Shown here piece by piece: positions 34,406 to 42,684 of a DNA stretch of 64,000 nucleotides (position 1 is the first letter of the stretch; each line of letters starts with the position of its first letter). This DNA comes from Bacillus sp. USDA818B3_A. Its GTDB lineage: Bacteria; Bacillota; Bacilli; Bacillales; Cytobacillaceae. The translations under genes and the position numbers were made by a program. The stretch covers positions 151,995 to 215,994 of the forward strand of contig NZ_JAABNN010000001.1 of the NCBI RefSeq assembly GCF_009928415.1, read 5' to 3'. The notes below the pieces were generated by a model. It did no database searches and was not told the DNA's origin. It was given only the letters and a program-made list of their open reading frames with translations.

Positions 34406-34851
34406 TTTACCAACACCTTCCTTAACGCTTCGGAAATGACAATCGTTGAAGTCGATCTAAAAATCTCATTCCCTGCCTTATCTTCCCCAAAGCTTTCCAA
34501 CACTAAAAATCCCATTTGACCAAAGTTCCCTTTCTTCTCGAAGTAATTCTTAACCTTGGAATAACAATAGACCTCTTCTCCTACCACTAATGGCCGTTTG
34601 TAAGTAAAGGTTTGTTCACCATGTATGAGTCCCTTAGCCGGCAGATTCAACCCCTCAATTGTTCCATAGTCAAAAATCCGCGGAAAGGTTGGCGGGGCAA
34701 TATTGTTTTGGTACCTTGAAAGCCGCCCTGTATCTTCATCAAAATAAATCGGATGAAGGTCGCCAATGGCCTCGGCAAATTTTTTGACTGCCCCTCTTTC
34801 CACTGCATTTTTCGCTTTATTTGATTTTTTACCGATTTGCTCGTGGAACAT
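34402..34851 (-). CDS. MaoC N-terminal-type hydratase subunit (FAS1-DH, HadA-like)
   Basis: A 149-residue hot-dog protein of the FAS1_DH/MaoC-N group. AEAIGDLHPIYFDED is in the place of the catalytic motif but lacks its exact DxNPxH form, as in non-catalytic HadA-like partners. The start at 34851 (MFHEQIGKK) follows GGTGAGGTG; the frame is open a little further into the SDR gene. Four-base overlap with the catalytic partner gene downstream supports a heterodimer. Confidence 0.8.
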   Translation of the reverse strand: MFHEQIGKKSNKAKNAVERGAVKKFAEAIGDLHPIYFDEDTGRLSRYQNNIAPPTFPRIFDYGTIEGLNLPAKGLIHGEQTFTYKRPLVVGEEVYCYSKVKNYFEKKGNFGQMGFLVLESFGEDKAGNEIFRSTSTIVISEALRKVLVK

Positions 34852-34867
34852 GTCTTTCACCTCACCC

Positions 34868-35632
34868 TTAGCATTTAGGTCCGCCGGCAACATAGATTAC
34901 CTGGCCATTAACAAATGAAGATCTTTCGTCCGCAAAAAAGGCAACAGCATTAGCAATATCAGCCGGTTTTCCGCTTCTTCCAACTGGAATTTGGGGGACA
35001 CTTGCCTGAATTAATTGGTCAAAGGTAATTCCAATACGGGCCGCTGTTTCTTTCGTCATCTCTGTCTCAATAAAACCTGGAGCTACCGAGTTAGCAGTGA
35101 TTCCGTATTTCCCTAACTCAATCGCCAAGGTCTTGGTAAATCCCTGTAAGCCAGCTTTGGCTGCAGCATAATTCGCCTGCCCGCGATTACCAAGTGCAGA
35201 CGTTGAAGAAATATTAATAATCCTCCCATATTTTTGTTCGACCATATATTTTTGAGCGGCACGAGCGGCATTAAATGACCCTTTTAAGTGCACATCCATA
35301 ACCGTTTGCCAATCAGAGTCTGTCATTTTAAATAACAAATTATCGCGTATCACTCCTGCGTTATTAACTAAAATATCAATCGATCCAAACGTTTCATAAA
35401 CCGTTTTTACCGCATTCTCTACTTGATCTGCTTCCACGACATTAGCAACCTTTGCAAAGACCTTATAACCTTTTTCTCTTAATTCACTAGTGGTTTCATT
35501 TAATGCTTCTTCATTTAAATCGATTAAGGCAACACTCGCCCCTTCTTCGGCAAAACGCTCAACAATCGCTTTACCAATTCCCCTGCTTCCGCCTGTGACA
35601 AATGCCACTCTTCCAGCAAATCTCCCTGCCAT
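34868..35632 (-). CDS. SDR-family oxidoreductase (FabG-like)
   Basis: A 254-residue short-chain dehydrogenase. TGGSRGIGKA, NNAGVIRDN, SSTSALG, NYAAAKAG (Tyr/Lys) and PGFIETEM are the classical FabG landmarks. Between an acyl-CoA dehydrogenase and a split MaoC hydratase, the likely role is NAD-linked oxidation of a 3-hydroxyacyl-CoA rather than fatty-acid synthesis. A cre-like site lies just upstream. Confidence 0.85.
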   Translation of the reverse strand: MAGRFAGRVAFVTGGSRGIGKAIVERFAEEGASVALIDLNEEALNETTSELREKGYKVFAKVANVVEADQVENAVKTVYETFGSIDILVNNAGVIRDNLLFKMTDSDWQTVMDVHLKGSFNAARAAQKYMVEQKYGRIINISSTSALGNRGQANYAAAKAGLQGFTKTLAIELGKYGITANSVAPGFIETEMTKETAARIGITFDQLIQASVPQIPVGRSGKPADIANAVAFFADERSSFVNGQVIYVAGGPKC

Positions 35633-35661
35633 TTCTCTTCCTCCAATTTTAAAATAATAGT

Positions 35662-35675
35662 GGATAACGCTTACA
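35662..35675 (-). promoter_or_regulatory. cre-like CcpA site
   Basis: The minus strand reads TGTAAGCGTTATCC, 13 of 14 matches to TGWAANCGNTNWCA, in the gap between the ACAD2 and SDR genes. Confidence 0.55.
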
Positions 35676-35681
35676 TTTTAA

Positions 35682-36860
35682 CTAAACGTATTGCCCCACC
35701 TTAACATGGCCTTTAATTAAGTTGCGGGCGATAATCATACGCTGAATTTCATCTGTTCCATCGTAAATCCGCCATAATCTTGCTTCACGGTACCATCTCT
35801 CAATTGGAAGTTCTTTTGTATATCCCATCCCGCCATGAATTTGCAAGACGCGGTCAACGACTCTATTACCCATATTGGAGCCGTATAGTTTTGCCATTGA
35901 GGCTAAATGACGGTTATCTTCCCCTTGATCTAATGTAAACGCCGCATTTAAAACAAGCCATCTCGCCGCTTCAATTTCAACCGCCGAATCAGCGATTTGC
36001 CATTGGATGGCCTGCCTTTCGGCAATCGGTTTGCCAAAGGTAATCCGTTCCTTCGAATAATCAATTGCCATCTGCAAGAGGCGTTCCGCTGCCCCAACAG
36101 CTCTTGCACCCACAATCCATCTAGCAAAGCCAATCCACTCAAGTCCCAGATTATATCCCTTGTGCAATTCACCCAGGATATTCTCTTCAGGAACACGGAC
36201 ATTATCAAATACTAACCCGGCTGGACCCCATTCTCCCATTGTATGTATATACTCTGATTTCCAGCCCATCTCACGGTCGGCAATAAAACAAGTTACACCT
36301 TCACGCCCTAATGTCGATTGGTGTATTACTTTATCGGTTATCGCAATAACCATAACAAAGTCGGCTTCATTTCCACCGGTAATAAAAGTTTTTTCCCCAT
36401 TTAAGACCCAGTCTGAGCCGTCTTTAACAGCTGTCATTTTTATATTCCTTGTATCTGATCCTGCCCCTGGTTCTGTCATCGCAAAGCAGGATTTTTTCCC
36501 GCCATTTATCGTTGGAATTAAATATTTTTGTTTTTGTTCTTCATTACCATAATAAAGAATATTATCTGCAGAGCCCCCAAATGAAAAAGGAACGAACGTC
36601 TTTGAGACTTCCATTAAAACAATCGCCATCATCATCTGGCCTAGGTCAGCTCCGCCATATTCCTCCGGTGTGTTAATCCCCCAGAAACCAGCTTCCTTTG
36701 CCTTTAACTGGAGCTCCATCAATTTACCGGAAGGGATACCTGGCCTGCCTTCACGCTCATTTCTTAATACATCGTTTTCGAGTGGAATGAGTTCTTTCTC
36801 AACAAATCTTCTAATTGTTTTTTGCACCATTTTTTGCTCATCAGTTAGGCGTAAATGCAT
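35682..36860 (-). CDS. acyl-CoA dehydrogenase
   Basis: A 392-residue acyl-CoA dehydrogenase. CFAMTEPGAGSDTRNIKM and NGEKTFITGGNEADF are FAD/substrate motifs; the end MGYTKELPIERWYREARLWR plus YDGTDEIQR is the canonical C-terminus, and the usual catalytic Glu position lies in the region YDGTDEI. First gene of a four-gene operon with SDR and the split hydratase, which together cover three of the four beta-oxidation steps; the thiolase gene follows separately. Upstream is a palindrome matching that of the other ACAD operon. Confidence 0.92.
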   Translation of the reverse strand: MHLRLTDEQKMVQKTIRRFVEKELIPLENDVLRNEREGRPGIPSGKLMELQLKAKEAGFWGINTPEEYGGADLGQMMMAIVLMEVSKTFVPFSFGGSADNILYYGNEEQKQKYLIPTINGGKKSCFAMTEPGAGSDTRNIKMTAVKDGSDWVLNGEKTFITGGNEADFVMVIAITDKVIHQSTLGREGVTCFIADREMGWKSEYIHTMGEWGPAGLVFDNVRVPEENILGELHKGYNLGLEWIGFARWIVGARAVGAAERLLQMAIDYSKERITFGKPIAERQAIQWQIADSAVEIEAARWLVLNAAFTLDQGEDNRHLASMAKLYGSNMGNRVVDRVLQIHGGMGYTKELPIERWYREARLWRIYDGTDEIQRMIIARNLIKGHVKVGQYV

Positions 36861-36931
36861 GTTTTCACTCCATTCTAAATCTAGAAATCTAGTTCTTTAT
36901 TCATAAAAGAGTATGCAAAATAGGTTGATTA

Positions 36932-36951
36932 CATACCAACCGGTAGGTATG
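36932..36951. promoter_or_regulatory. palindromic operator upstream of acyl-CoA dehydrogenase 2
   Basis: CATACCAACCGGTAGGTATG: 18 of 20 positions symmetrical, same outer sequence as 32504-32523. Shape and size fit a TetR-family (FadR-type) operator. Confidence 0.6.
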
Positions 36952-37018
36952 TTTAATCTAATTTTATTCCGAAATTTCAGATAACACAAGTAGGATCTTA
37001 CTTTTTTATAAAAAATGT

Positions 37019-37040
37019 CCTTAGCTTAAAAAAGCTAAGG
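37019..37040 (-). terminator. terminator of the DUF3147 gene pair
   Basis: CCTTAGCTT and AAGCTAAGG pair around four bases; on the minus strand ACATTTTTTAT follows. Confidence 0.75.
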
Positions 37041-37042
37041 GC

Positions 37043-37432
37043 TTACACCTGGCTTACCGCTTTTCTAGCAGCACGCTGACGTATATTGGAAATGGAAATG
37101 GAACTAACAAGCCAAGAAATGAGGCCGATTGTTATACTAAGTAACCAATTGCTTGTTTCTTGTAAAGAGAGAAGGACAGCAATGACACATATAATCCCGC
37201 CAATCATTCCATAAACCGAACCCTTTGCAATATTGGTTGCTTTCTTTGTCCCGGAGGCAATCCCGACCATAATTACGGCTGTCAGCATAACTGCTGGAAA
37301 GGCAGCAAAGATTCCGGCCAGAATCTTCCATGGGGATACCACTGTGATTAGGTAACTTAGAGAAACGGCGGTCCCGCCTAGAATAAAGCGCATGAATAAA
37401 TCCGATTTTTTCAACTGGCTCACCCTTTCCAT
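37043..37432 (-). CDS. DUF3147-family membrane protein, second copy
   Basis: A 129-residue protein with four predicted helices. AGIFAAFPAVMLTAVIM in the second helix matches GGIFSAFPAVYLAALLT of the upstream gene, so the two are diverged duplicates. Its ATG overlaps the upstream stop (TAATG), which suggests a heteromeric membrane complex. Function of the family is unknown. Confidence 0.7.
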   Translation of the reverse strand: MERVSQLKKSDLFMRFILGGTAVSLSYLITVVSPWKILAGIFAAFPAVMLTAVIMVGIASGTKKATNIAKGSVYGMIGGIICVIAVLLSLQETSNWLLSITIGLISWLVSSISISNIRQRAARKAVSQV

Positions 37433-37791
37433 TAATGAGAAGTAATCATGACGACAATTGCTGAAACAGCGAACCAGCAGACGAGTGATTGCAGGATTCC
37501 TTTTTTCCAGCCGACTTTAGGTAAAAGATAACCTGCCATTAAGGCAACTAGTATGTTGATTGCCATACAAAAAATGGCACCTCGTGATAACATGATGGAA
37601 TGGGAGATCAGTTGACCACCGTGAAAGTCCAGACCGATGGTCAGTAACGCAGCCAAGTAGACTGCCGGGAAAGCGGAAAAAATACCGCCAATTTTCTCTC
37701 CTGACTTCTTAGCTACGATGGTACATGCGACAACTGCCAATCCTCCTAATAAGAATCGGATCAGCAGTGCACTTAGGGATAAATGAGCCAT
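37432..37791 (-). CDS. DUF3147-family membrane protein, first copy
   Basis: A 119-residue four-helix membrane protein. GEKIGGIFSAFPAVYLAALL is the recognisable DUF3147 motif. The ATG at 37791 (MAHLSLS) after AGAGGCG is preferred; a GTG lies eight codons upstream at 37815. Forms a translationally coupled pair with the following paralogue. Confidence 0.72.
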   Translation of the reverse strand: MAHLSLSALLIRFLLGGLAVVACTIVAKKSGEKIGGIFSAFPAVYLAALLTIGLDFHGGQLISHSIMLSRGAIFCMAINILVALMAGYLLPKVGWKKGILQSLVCWFAVSAIVVMITSH

Positions 37792-37942
37792 TGTTTTCGC
37801 CTCTTTAATGTTCACTTGTTTGGCTTGTGAGCCGTGTCACAAACTAGATTATGTACTCATTTTACCCCAAATTGAACAATAATCTTGTGAACACTTTTTT
37901 ACTGTTTTTAAAGCGGTTTCAAACAAGGTATTCTCTCATGTA

Positions 37943-38710
37943 TTAGCTTCGGAATCCTGGATTGTTTTTTAAAAAGTTCTGCCAGGCCCCTTTTATGCCC
38001 TGCATAATTTCTTCTCTTGTCGCATGGAGTCTTTCCTTTGTTCCACCATATCCAATTTCAATTTCTCCATTTTCTAATTCAGCAAAAATGGTATCAGCAA
38101 AGTCATTTAAAGGAGCACCAAAGGTATGGAGGCCTGCCCCACCTAAATCCGTGTTTACGGCTGGAGGAAGAATTTCGACCACTTCAATGTTTGTTTCCGC
38201 TAACTGAGTCCTGAGTGAGGTTGTAAACGAATGAAGTGCCGCCTTTGTCGCACTATAAACTGGCACCCAAACACCTGTCATGACCGCTAAACCTGACGTC
38301 ACATTCACGATTGCGGCACGTTCTTGCTTTTGAAAATGCGGGGTAAACAACATGCTCAAATGGATGGGACCATCCACATTAATGGAAAGTTCATTACGAT
38401 AATAGTCCCAATTCTCATTCGCATTTAATAGGTTCACCCGTTGTTGGATCCCTGCATTGTTTACGAGTACATTCAGCTTTGGAAATTCTTTAACCGCCCA
38501 TTCAAATAAGGCAATCCTTTCCTCTTCTTTTGAAACATCGCAAACCTTCGTATGTATGGCAGGATATTTCTCCTTTACTTCTCGTAATTTTTCTTCCCGT
38601 CTTCCAACAACAATGACGTCATTGCCGTGGTTTAGAAATCTTTCTGCAAACGCCAAACCAATCCCTGAAGCTCCGCCTGTAATTAAGATGGTATTTCCTG
38701 TCATTTTCAT
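37943..38710 (-). CDS. SDR-family oxidoreductase (DltE-like)
   Basis: A 255-residue short-chain dehydrogenase. TGGASGIGLAFAERFL, NNAGIQQRVNLL, and YSATKAALHSFTTSLR are close to the Bacillus DltE protein, the non-essential oxidoreductase encoded after the dlt operon. No dltA-D genes lie here. Substrate unknown. Monocistronic. Confidence 0.82.
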   Translation of the reverse strand: MKMTGNTILITGGASGIGLAFAERFLNHGNDVIVVGRREEKLREVKEKYPAIHTKVCDVSKEEERIALFEWAVKEFPKLNVLVNNAGIQQRVNLLNANENWDYYRNELSINVDGPIHLSMLFTPHFQKQERAAIVNVTSGLAVMTGVWVPVYSATKAALHSFTTSLRTQLAETNIEVVEILPPAVNTDLGGAGLHTFGAPLNDFADTIFAELENGEIEIGYGGTKERLHATREEIMQGIKGAWQNFLKNNPGFRS

Positions 38711-38875
38711 ACTGAATTCAACCCTTTTTTATTATTTTGCTGCCTATTTTATTTTTGCGTTTCTAAAGTTTTTGATTCATAAAAGATTATTGACTATTTT
38801 CGCGCTGATTTACAAATAATATGAATGATATTCTATTGAATATCCGTTTCAAATCCTATGATGAGGTGATGATTG

Positions 38876-39028
38876 ATGAGCTACAGAGATCAGTTAGATT
38901 CACAATCGGAGCGTTTTCACTACACTTTTACAAGACCGAAACATACGAAATCACAGGTGAACGGTCAGACAAGAGTGTCGCAAAACCAGATCATCTTAAG
39001 GAGCAATGCTAAGGCCCATCACTGGTAA
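38876..39028 (+). CDS. small protein, possibly YpzG-like
   Basis: A 50-residue frame preceded by a strong GAGGTGATG site seven to eight bases before the ATG. The sequence is basic and polar (for example FTRPKHTKSQVNGQT) and ends KAHHW. It resembles, from memory, the Bacillus YpzG-like small proteins, but I cannot confirm this. It is a better candidate than the overlapping frame starting at 38821, which lacks a ribosome binding site. A hairpin (39008-39016 with 39032-39040) spans its stop codon. Confidence 0.55.
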   Translation: MSYRDQLDSQSERFHYTFTRPKHTKSQVNGQTRVSQNQIILRSNAKAHHW

Positions 39029-39080
39029 GATGGCCTTAGCAAAAGAAACGAATGAGGGCGTAAGCAGGCAGCCCAAAAAG

Positions 39081-39114
39081 GACAGACCCTTTTCGATTTC
39101 GAAAAGGGTCTGTT
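39081..39114 (+). terminator. terminator upstream of the GNAT gene
   Basis: CAGACCCTTTTCGA pairs with TCGAAAAGGGTCTG; the tail is TTCTTTC. It closes the small-protein transcript. Confidence 0.75.
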
Positions 39115-39203
39115 CTTTCATACAATTACTTCTTGAAAACATAGAAATGGAAAGATATCATAAAACCTAAATGACATTTACTTAAAATGGAGTGAACTTT
39201 CTT

Positions 39204-39704
39204 ATGTACGAAAATTTTGCAATTAGAGATGCAGAAACAAATGACATGCCTAGTATTATTGATATTTACAACTCCACTATTCCCGGCCGGATGGTTACTG
39301 CCGATTTAGAACCTGTTTCCGTCGAGAGCAGGATGAGGTGGTTTAACGAACATTCCCCAGCCTTCCGTCCTCTATGGGTCGTCGAAACGAACGGTGAGAT
39401 TTGTGCCTGGGTCAGCTTCCAGTCGTTTTACGGCAGACCGGCTTATAATGCAACGGCTGAACTAAGCATTTATATTCATCAGGATTATCGCGGAAAAAAG
39501 CTAGGAAAATTCCTTATCCAAAGGGCTATTGAAGAATGCCCGAAAATTGGAGTCAAGACCCTGCTTGGATTCATTTTTGGCCATAATGAACCAAGCCTCA
39601 AGCTATTCTTGAGCTTTGGCTTTGAAAAATGGGCTCATCTTCCAAAAGTAGCAGAGCTCGACGGGGTCGAAAGAGACTTACTTATTCTTGGGAAAAGACT
39701 GTAA
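39204..39704 (+). CDS. GNAT acetyltransferase (phosphinothricin-acetyltransferase-like)
   Basis: A 166-residue GCN5-related N-acetyltransferase. IRDAETNDMPSIIDIYN opens the fold, ELSIYIHQDYRGKKLGKFLI contains the acetyl-CoA pyrophosphate loop (RGKKLG), and the end FGHNEPSLKLFLSFGFEKW is typical of the PAT/YncA group, which acetylates phosphinothricin-like or amino-acid analogues. The true substrate is unknown. ATG 39204 is preferred to GTG 39192. Confidence 0.85.
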   Translation: MYENFAIRDAETNDMPSIIDIYNSTIPGRMVTADLEPVSVESRMRWFNEHSPAFRPLWVVETNGEICAWVSFQSFYGRPAYNATAELSIYIHQDYRGKKLGKFLIQRAIEECPKIGVKTLLGFIFGHNEPSLKLFLSFGFEKWAHLPKVAELDGVERDLLILGKRL

Positions 39705-39823
39705 TTTCCATATTTGAAAACATAGCTTTTCTTATTCCACAAAACAAGTTTTTCAAGTAAGATATAGTAGATATGTTTTGTATTATTCTAGAATAAATTT
39801 ACTAGAAAGAAATTGGGGATTAT

Positions 39824-41464
39824 ATGGATAAAAAAAAGCTAGTCGTACTATATATCATTAGCAGTATCATTTGGATTTACGGAACCAATTTCCTGATTCA
39901 CAGCTTTGTTCCTTCTCACTTTATCGGTATAATAGACCGCACAAAGGAGATATTTTATATTATTGTTACAGGTGCATTTATTTATTTTTCATATAGTAAG
40001 AATCAAGAATTAACTGATACACAAGAAGATCGGAAACGTCTTTCCACCTTGATAAATTCTATGGTTGACTTTGTAAACTTTAAAGATGGCGAAGGCAGAT
40101 GGATAGAAGCAAATGAATTTGGCCTGCAATTATTCGGGCTTAAAAATGTGGATTATCGTGGAAAAAAGGATTCAGAGCTGGCTGAATTTTCTAAGACTCA
40201 TGCCGATGCTCTTAGATATTGCGAGATTTCAGATGAAGAAGCGTGGGAAAATGGTGGAATAACCCGTATTGAAGAAGTTCTTCCAATGCCGGATGGTACA
40301 AAGAAAACGTTTGACACCATTAAAGTTCCTCTATTCAACTCTGATCAAAGCAGGCAAGGACTAGTGGTCATTGGCCGTGATATTACGGAAAATAAACGAA
40401 TGGCAAAACAGCTTGCCGAAAGTCAGCAGCAATACAAATCCTTGTTCGAATTTAGTCCGGATATTGTTTACATGCTGGATTTAGATGGAATCATTACTAA
40501 TTTAAATCCTCATTTTGATGTAATAACTGGTTTTAAACGGCAAGAAGTGATTGGTCAAAACGTTACTACTCTATTACCTAAAAAGTATAAACGTTATGTG
40601 TCCGGCTTTATTCACTCCGTTGTCGATGAGGTAAAACCGGTTGTGTATGAAATTAACATTCCACACCGTAATGGTAGTACTATCACCTTGCAGTGTACAT
40701 CTCTGCCAATCATTGTCGATGGGAAAATTTCCGGGATTATTGGTTATGGCCGTGACATCACTACACTTAGAAAAACGGAGGAGCAGCTGAGAAGAACAGA
40801 AAAACTCTCTGTCGTTGGGGAATTATCTGCAAGTGTGGCCCATGAAATACGTAATCCACTAACATCGTTAAAGGGTTTTGTCCAGCTCTTACAAGTTGAA
40901 GATGAAAAACATCAATTTTATTATCGGATCATGCATGATGAATTAGACCGCATCAATCACATCGTTGGTGAACTTTTGCTTTTAGCCAAACCCCAGCATA
41001 TAAAATTTACCACAGCTTCGATTCAAAAGCTTCTTAGTGATGTGATATCTTTATTAAGCACCGAAGCCATTTACTATAATGTGCAAATGGTATCTACTTT
41101 TCCGGAAGATGAGCTTTTCATCGACTGTGAACCTAATCAATTAAAACAAGTATTTATTAATGTCATCAAAAATGCGATCGAAGCTTCTGACAAAGCCAGC
41201 AGCGTAGAGATTAATCTTTCCACGGATGGTGAAACAGTCACTATCCATGTAAAAGATTATGGATGCGGCATCACCAAGGAACGGTTAGAAAGAATCGGAG
41301 AACCTTTTTATTCTTCAAAAGAAAAAGGGACTGGTTTAGGGTTAACAGTTAGTTATCGAATTATCCAAACCCACAATGGGACCCTTCGTTTTGACAGCCA
41401 AAAGAATCAGGGTACTTCCGTACAAATTTCACTTCCTTTTAAACAAATGAAAATAAAAAAGTAG
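39824..41464 (+). CDS. membrane sensor histidine kinase with two PAS domains
   Basis: A 546-residue kinase: two N-terminal membrane helices (about 7-29 and 37-57) with almost no external loop, PAS domains at ~72-195 and ~205-320, HisKA with His340 in VAHEIRNPLTSLKGFVQLL, and HATPase_c with the N box at ~450 and GCGI/GTGLGL. The HEIRNPLTSLKGF box matches Bacillus sporulation kinases (KinA-E type) that feed Spo0F. No response regulator lies next to it, as for those orphan kinases. A role in sporulation entry is inferred. Confidence 0.85.
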   Translation: MDKKKLVVLYIISSIIWIYGTNFLIHSFVPSHFIGIIDRTKEIFYIIVTGAFIYFSYSKNQELTDTQEDRKRLSTLINSMVDFVNFKDGEGRWIEANEFGLQLFGLKNVDYRGKKDSELAEFSKTHADALRYCEISDEEAWENGGITRIEEVLPMPDGTKKTFDTIKVPLFNSDQSRQGLVVIGRDITENKRMAKQLAESQQQYKSLFEFSPDIVYMLDLDGIITNLNPHFDVITGFKRQEVIGQNVTTLLPKKYKRYVSGFIHSVVDEVKPVVYEINIPHRNGSTITLQCTSLPIIVDGKISGIIGYGRDITTLRKTEEQLRRTEKLSVVGELSASVAHEIRNPLTSLKGFVQLLQVEDEKHQFYYRIMHDELDRINHIVGELLLLAKPQHIKFTTASIQKLLSDVISLLSTEAIYYNVQMVSTFPEDELFIDCEPNQLKQVFINVIKNAIEASDKASSVEINLSTDGETVTIHVKDYGCGITKERLERIGEPFYSSKEKGTGLGLTVSYRIIQTHNGTLRFDSQKNQGTSVQISLPFKQMKIKK

Positions 41465-41481
41465 CTAACTACTTCCAATGA

Positions 41482-41515
41482 AAAGACTGCCTTGATTCTT
41501 AGCAAGGCAGTCTTT
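41482..41515. terminator. bidirectional terminator
   Basis: AAAGACTGCCTTG pairs with CAAGGCAGTCTTT between the kinase gene and the ger operon. Confidence 0.9.
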
Positions 41516-41516
41516 A

Positions 41517-42659
41517 TTAATTCTGAACTTCTTCCTCTTTTTTTGCTGGCACTTCCTTTTTTTCTGTTGCTTTCTTTCGATTTCGAAAAAAAGCAATAAT
41601 TAATAGCATTGACGGAAGGATAATCTGAAATGGCCAGTGTAAATAAATAGGAACAATCTCTAATCCTTCCTTTATATGCTCCGCATAATTGGATGCAATC
41701 GTAATGGAGGAGAATAAAACCACAGCCCCCATCGGGAAGCTAAGTTTACTTTGTTGCTTATAGCCAAAAATATCAGCTGTCCCTGCAACCGCGGCATAAA
41801 AAAACAAGGATATCTTAAAAAATCCTCCAATAACCAGATACAACATAAACAAAACATCCAGTCGTTCAATAAAATTAGCCAACTGAATCTTTGAAATAGT
41901 GCTCAGCAATGGGAAATTAGCTCGGACAAATATATCAACCCCTAATGCAGCCACATTAATCACCGCTGTTATCGTAATATTTATTCCACTAAGAATCATT
42001 CCGCCTAAACAGACCCATTTTGCCTTTTTTGAATCATTTAAGTATGGCAGCAACATAGTAAAAACTACCATTTCTCCGAATGGGAAATTGATCGTTTCCG
42101 TTAAAGATGTTTTTAAAACAGGTTTCCAGCCATTTTCCAGGATCGGACGAAGATTTTCAAGGTGGATTAATCCTGAGAATAGAACTAGCGCAAAGCCGGT
42201 GAATGCCATCATATAAACAATAATAAAAAACAGTTCACCCACTCTGGCAATGACTTCAAAACCTTTATGGATACCATAAATAATGGTAAAGATCATTAAA
42301 GAATTAATCACAATTAATGGGGTAACTGTATAAATGGTCGAGGTTAATAATTCCCCAAAGTCCCTTAGTACCCTTGCTGCACAGTAGAGAAAATAAATAA
42401 TATACGCCACTCCGATGATCCGGCCTATCCATTTACCCATTATTTTTTGTACATAGCTTGTAAGGGGGAGATCAGGATAGTATTTGTATAAACGATAATA
42501 AATAAGAAATACTCCTAGCCCTCCCATAAGACCTATTAAAACAGTAATCCAGGCATCCTGTTTGGCCTGTGCTCCTAACCCAACCAGAATAGCACTTCCC
42601 ATTTCAAATAAAACAACCAGAACAAACAGTTGGAATGCCTTTATTTTTGCACTTTCCAT
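41517..42659 (-). CDS. spore germination permease, GerAB/GerKB type
   Basis: A 380-residue integral protein with about ten helices, of the APC-related GerAB/YndE family, the B subunit of nutrient germinant receptors in the spore inner membrane. QLFVLVVLFEMGSAILVGLG at the start and ETINFPFGEMVVFTMLLPYL in the middle are typical; the tail is charged (Lys/Glu-rich). Last gene of an A-C-B operon, the order of B. subtilis gerK. Confidence 0.92.
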   Translation of the reverse strand: MESAKIKAFQLFVLVVLFEMGSAILVGLGAQAKQDAWITVLIGLMGGLGVFLIYYRLYKYYPDLPLTSYVQKIMGKWIGRIIGVAYIIYFLYCAARVLRDFGELLTSTIYTVTPLIVINSLMIFTIIYGIHKGFEVIARVGELFFIIVYMMAFTGFALVLFSGLIHLENLRPILENGWKPVLKTSLTETINFPFGEMVVFTMLLPYLNDSKKAKWVCLGGMILSGINITITAVINVAALGVDIFVRANFPLLSTISKIQLANFIERLDVLFMLYLVIGGFFKISLFFYAAVAGTADIFGYKQQSKLSFPMGAVVLFSSITIASNYAEHIKEGLEIVPIYLHWPFQIILPSMLLIIAFFRNRKKATEKKEVPAKKEEEVQN

Positions 42660-42684
42660 TCACTCGCCTCCCCCTGACAAAGGG

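Noticed and set aside
38821-39012. 63-residue frame in the gap before the GNAT gene
   Set aside because: It lacks a ribosome binding site, while the overlapping 50-residue frame at 38876 has a strong one and a more protein-like sequence.
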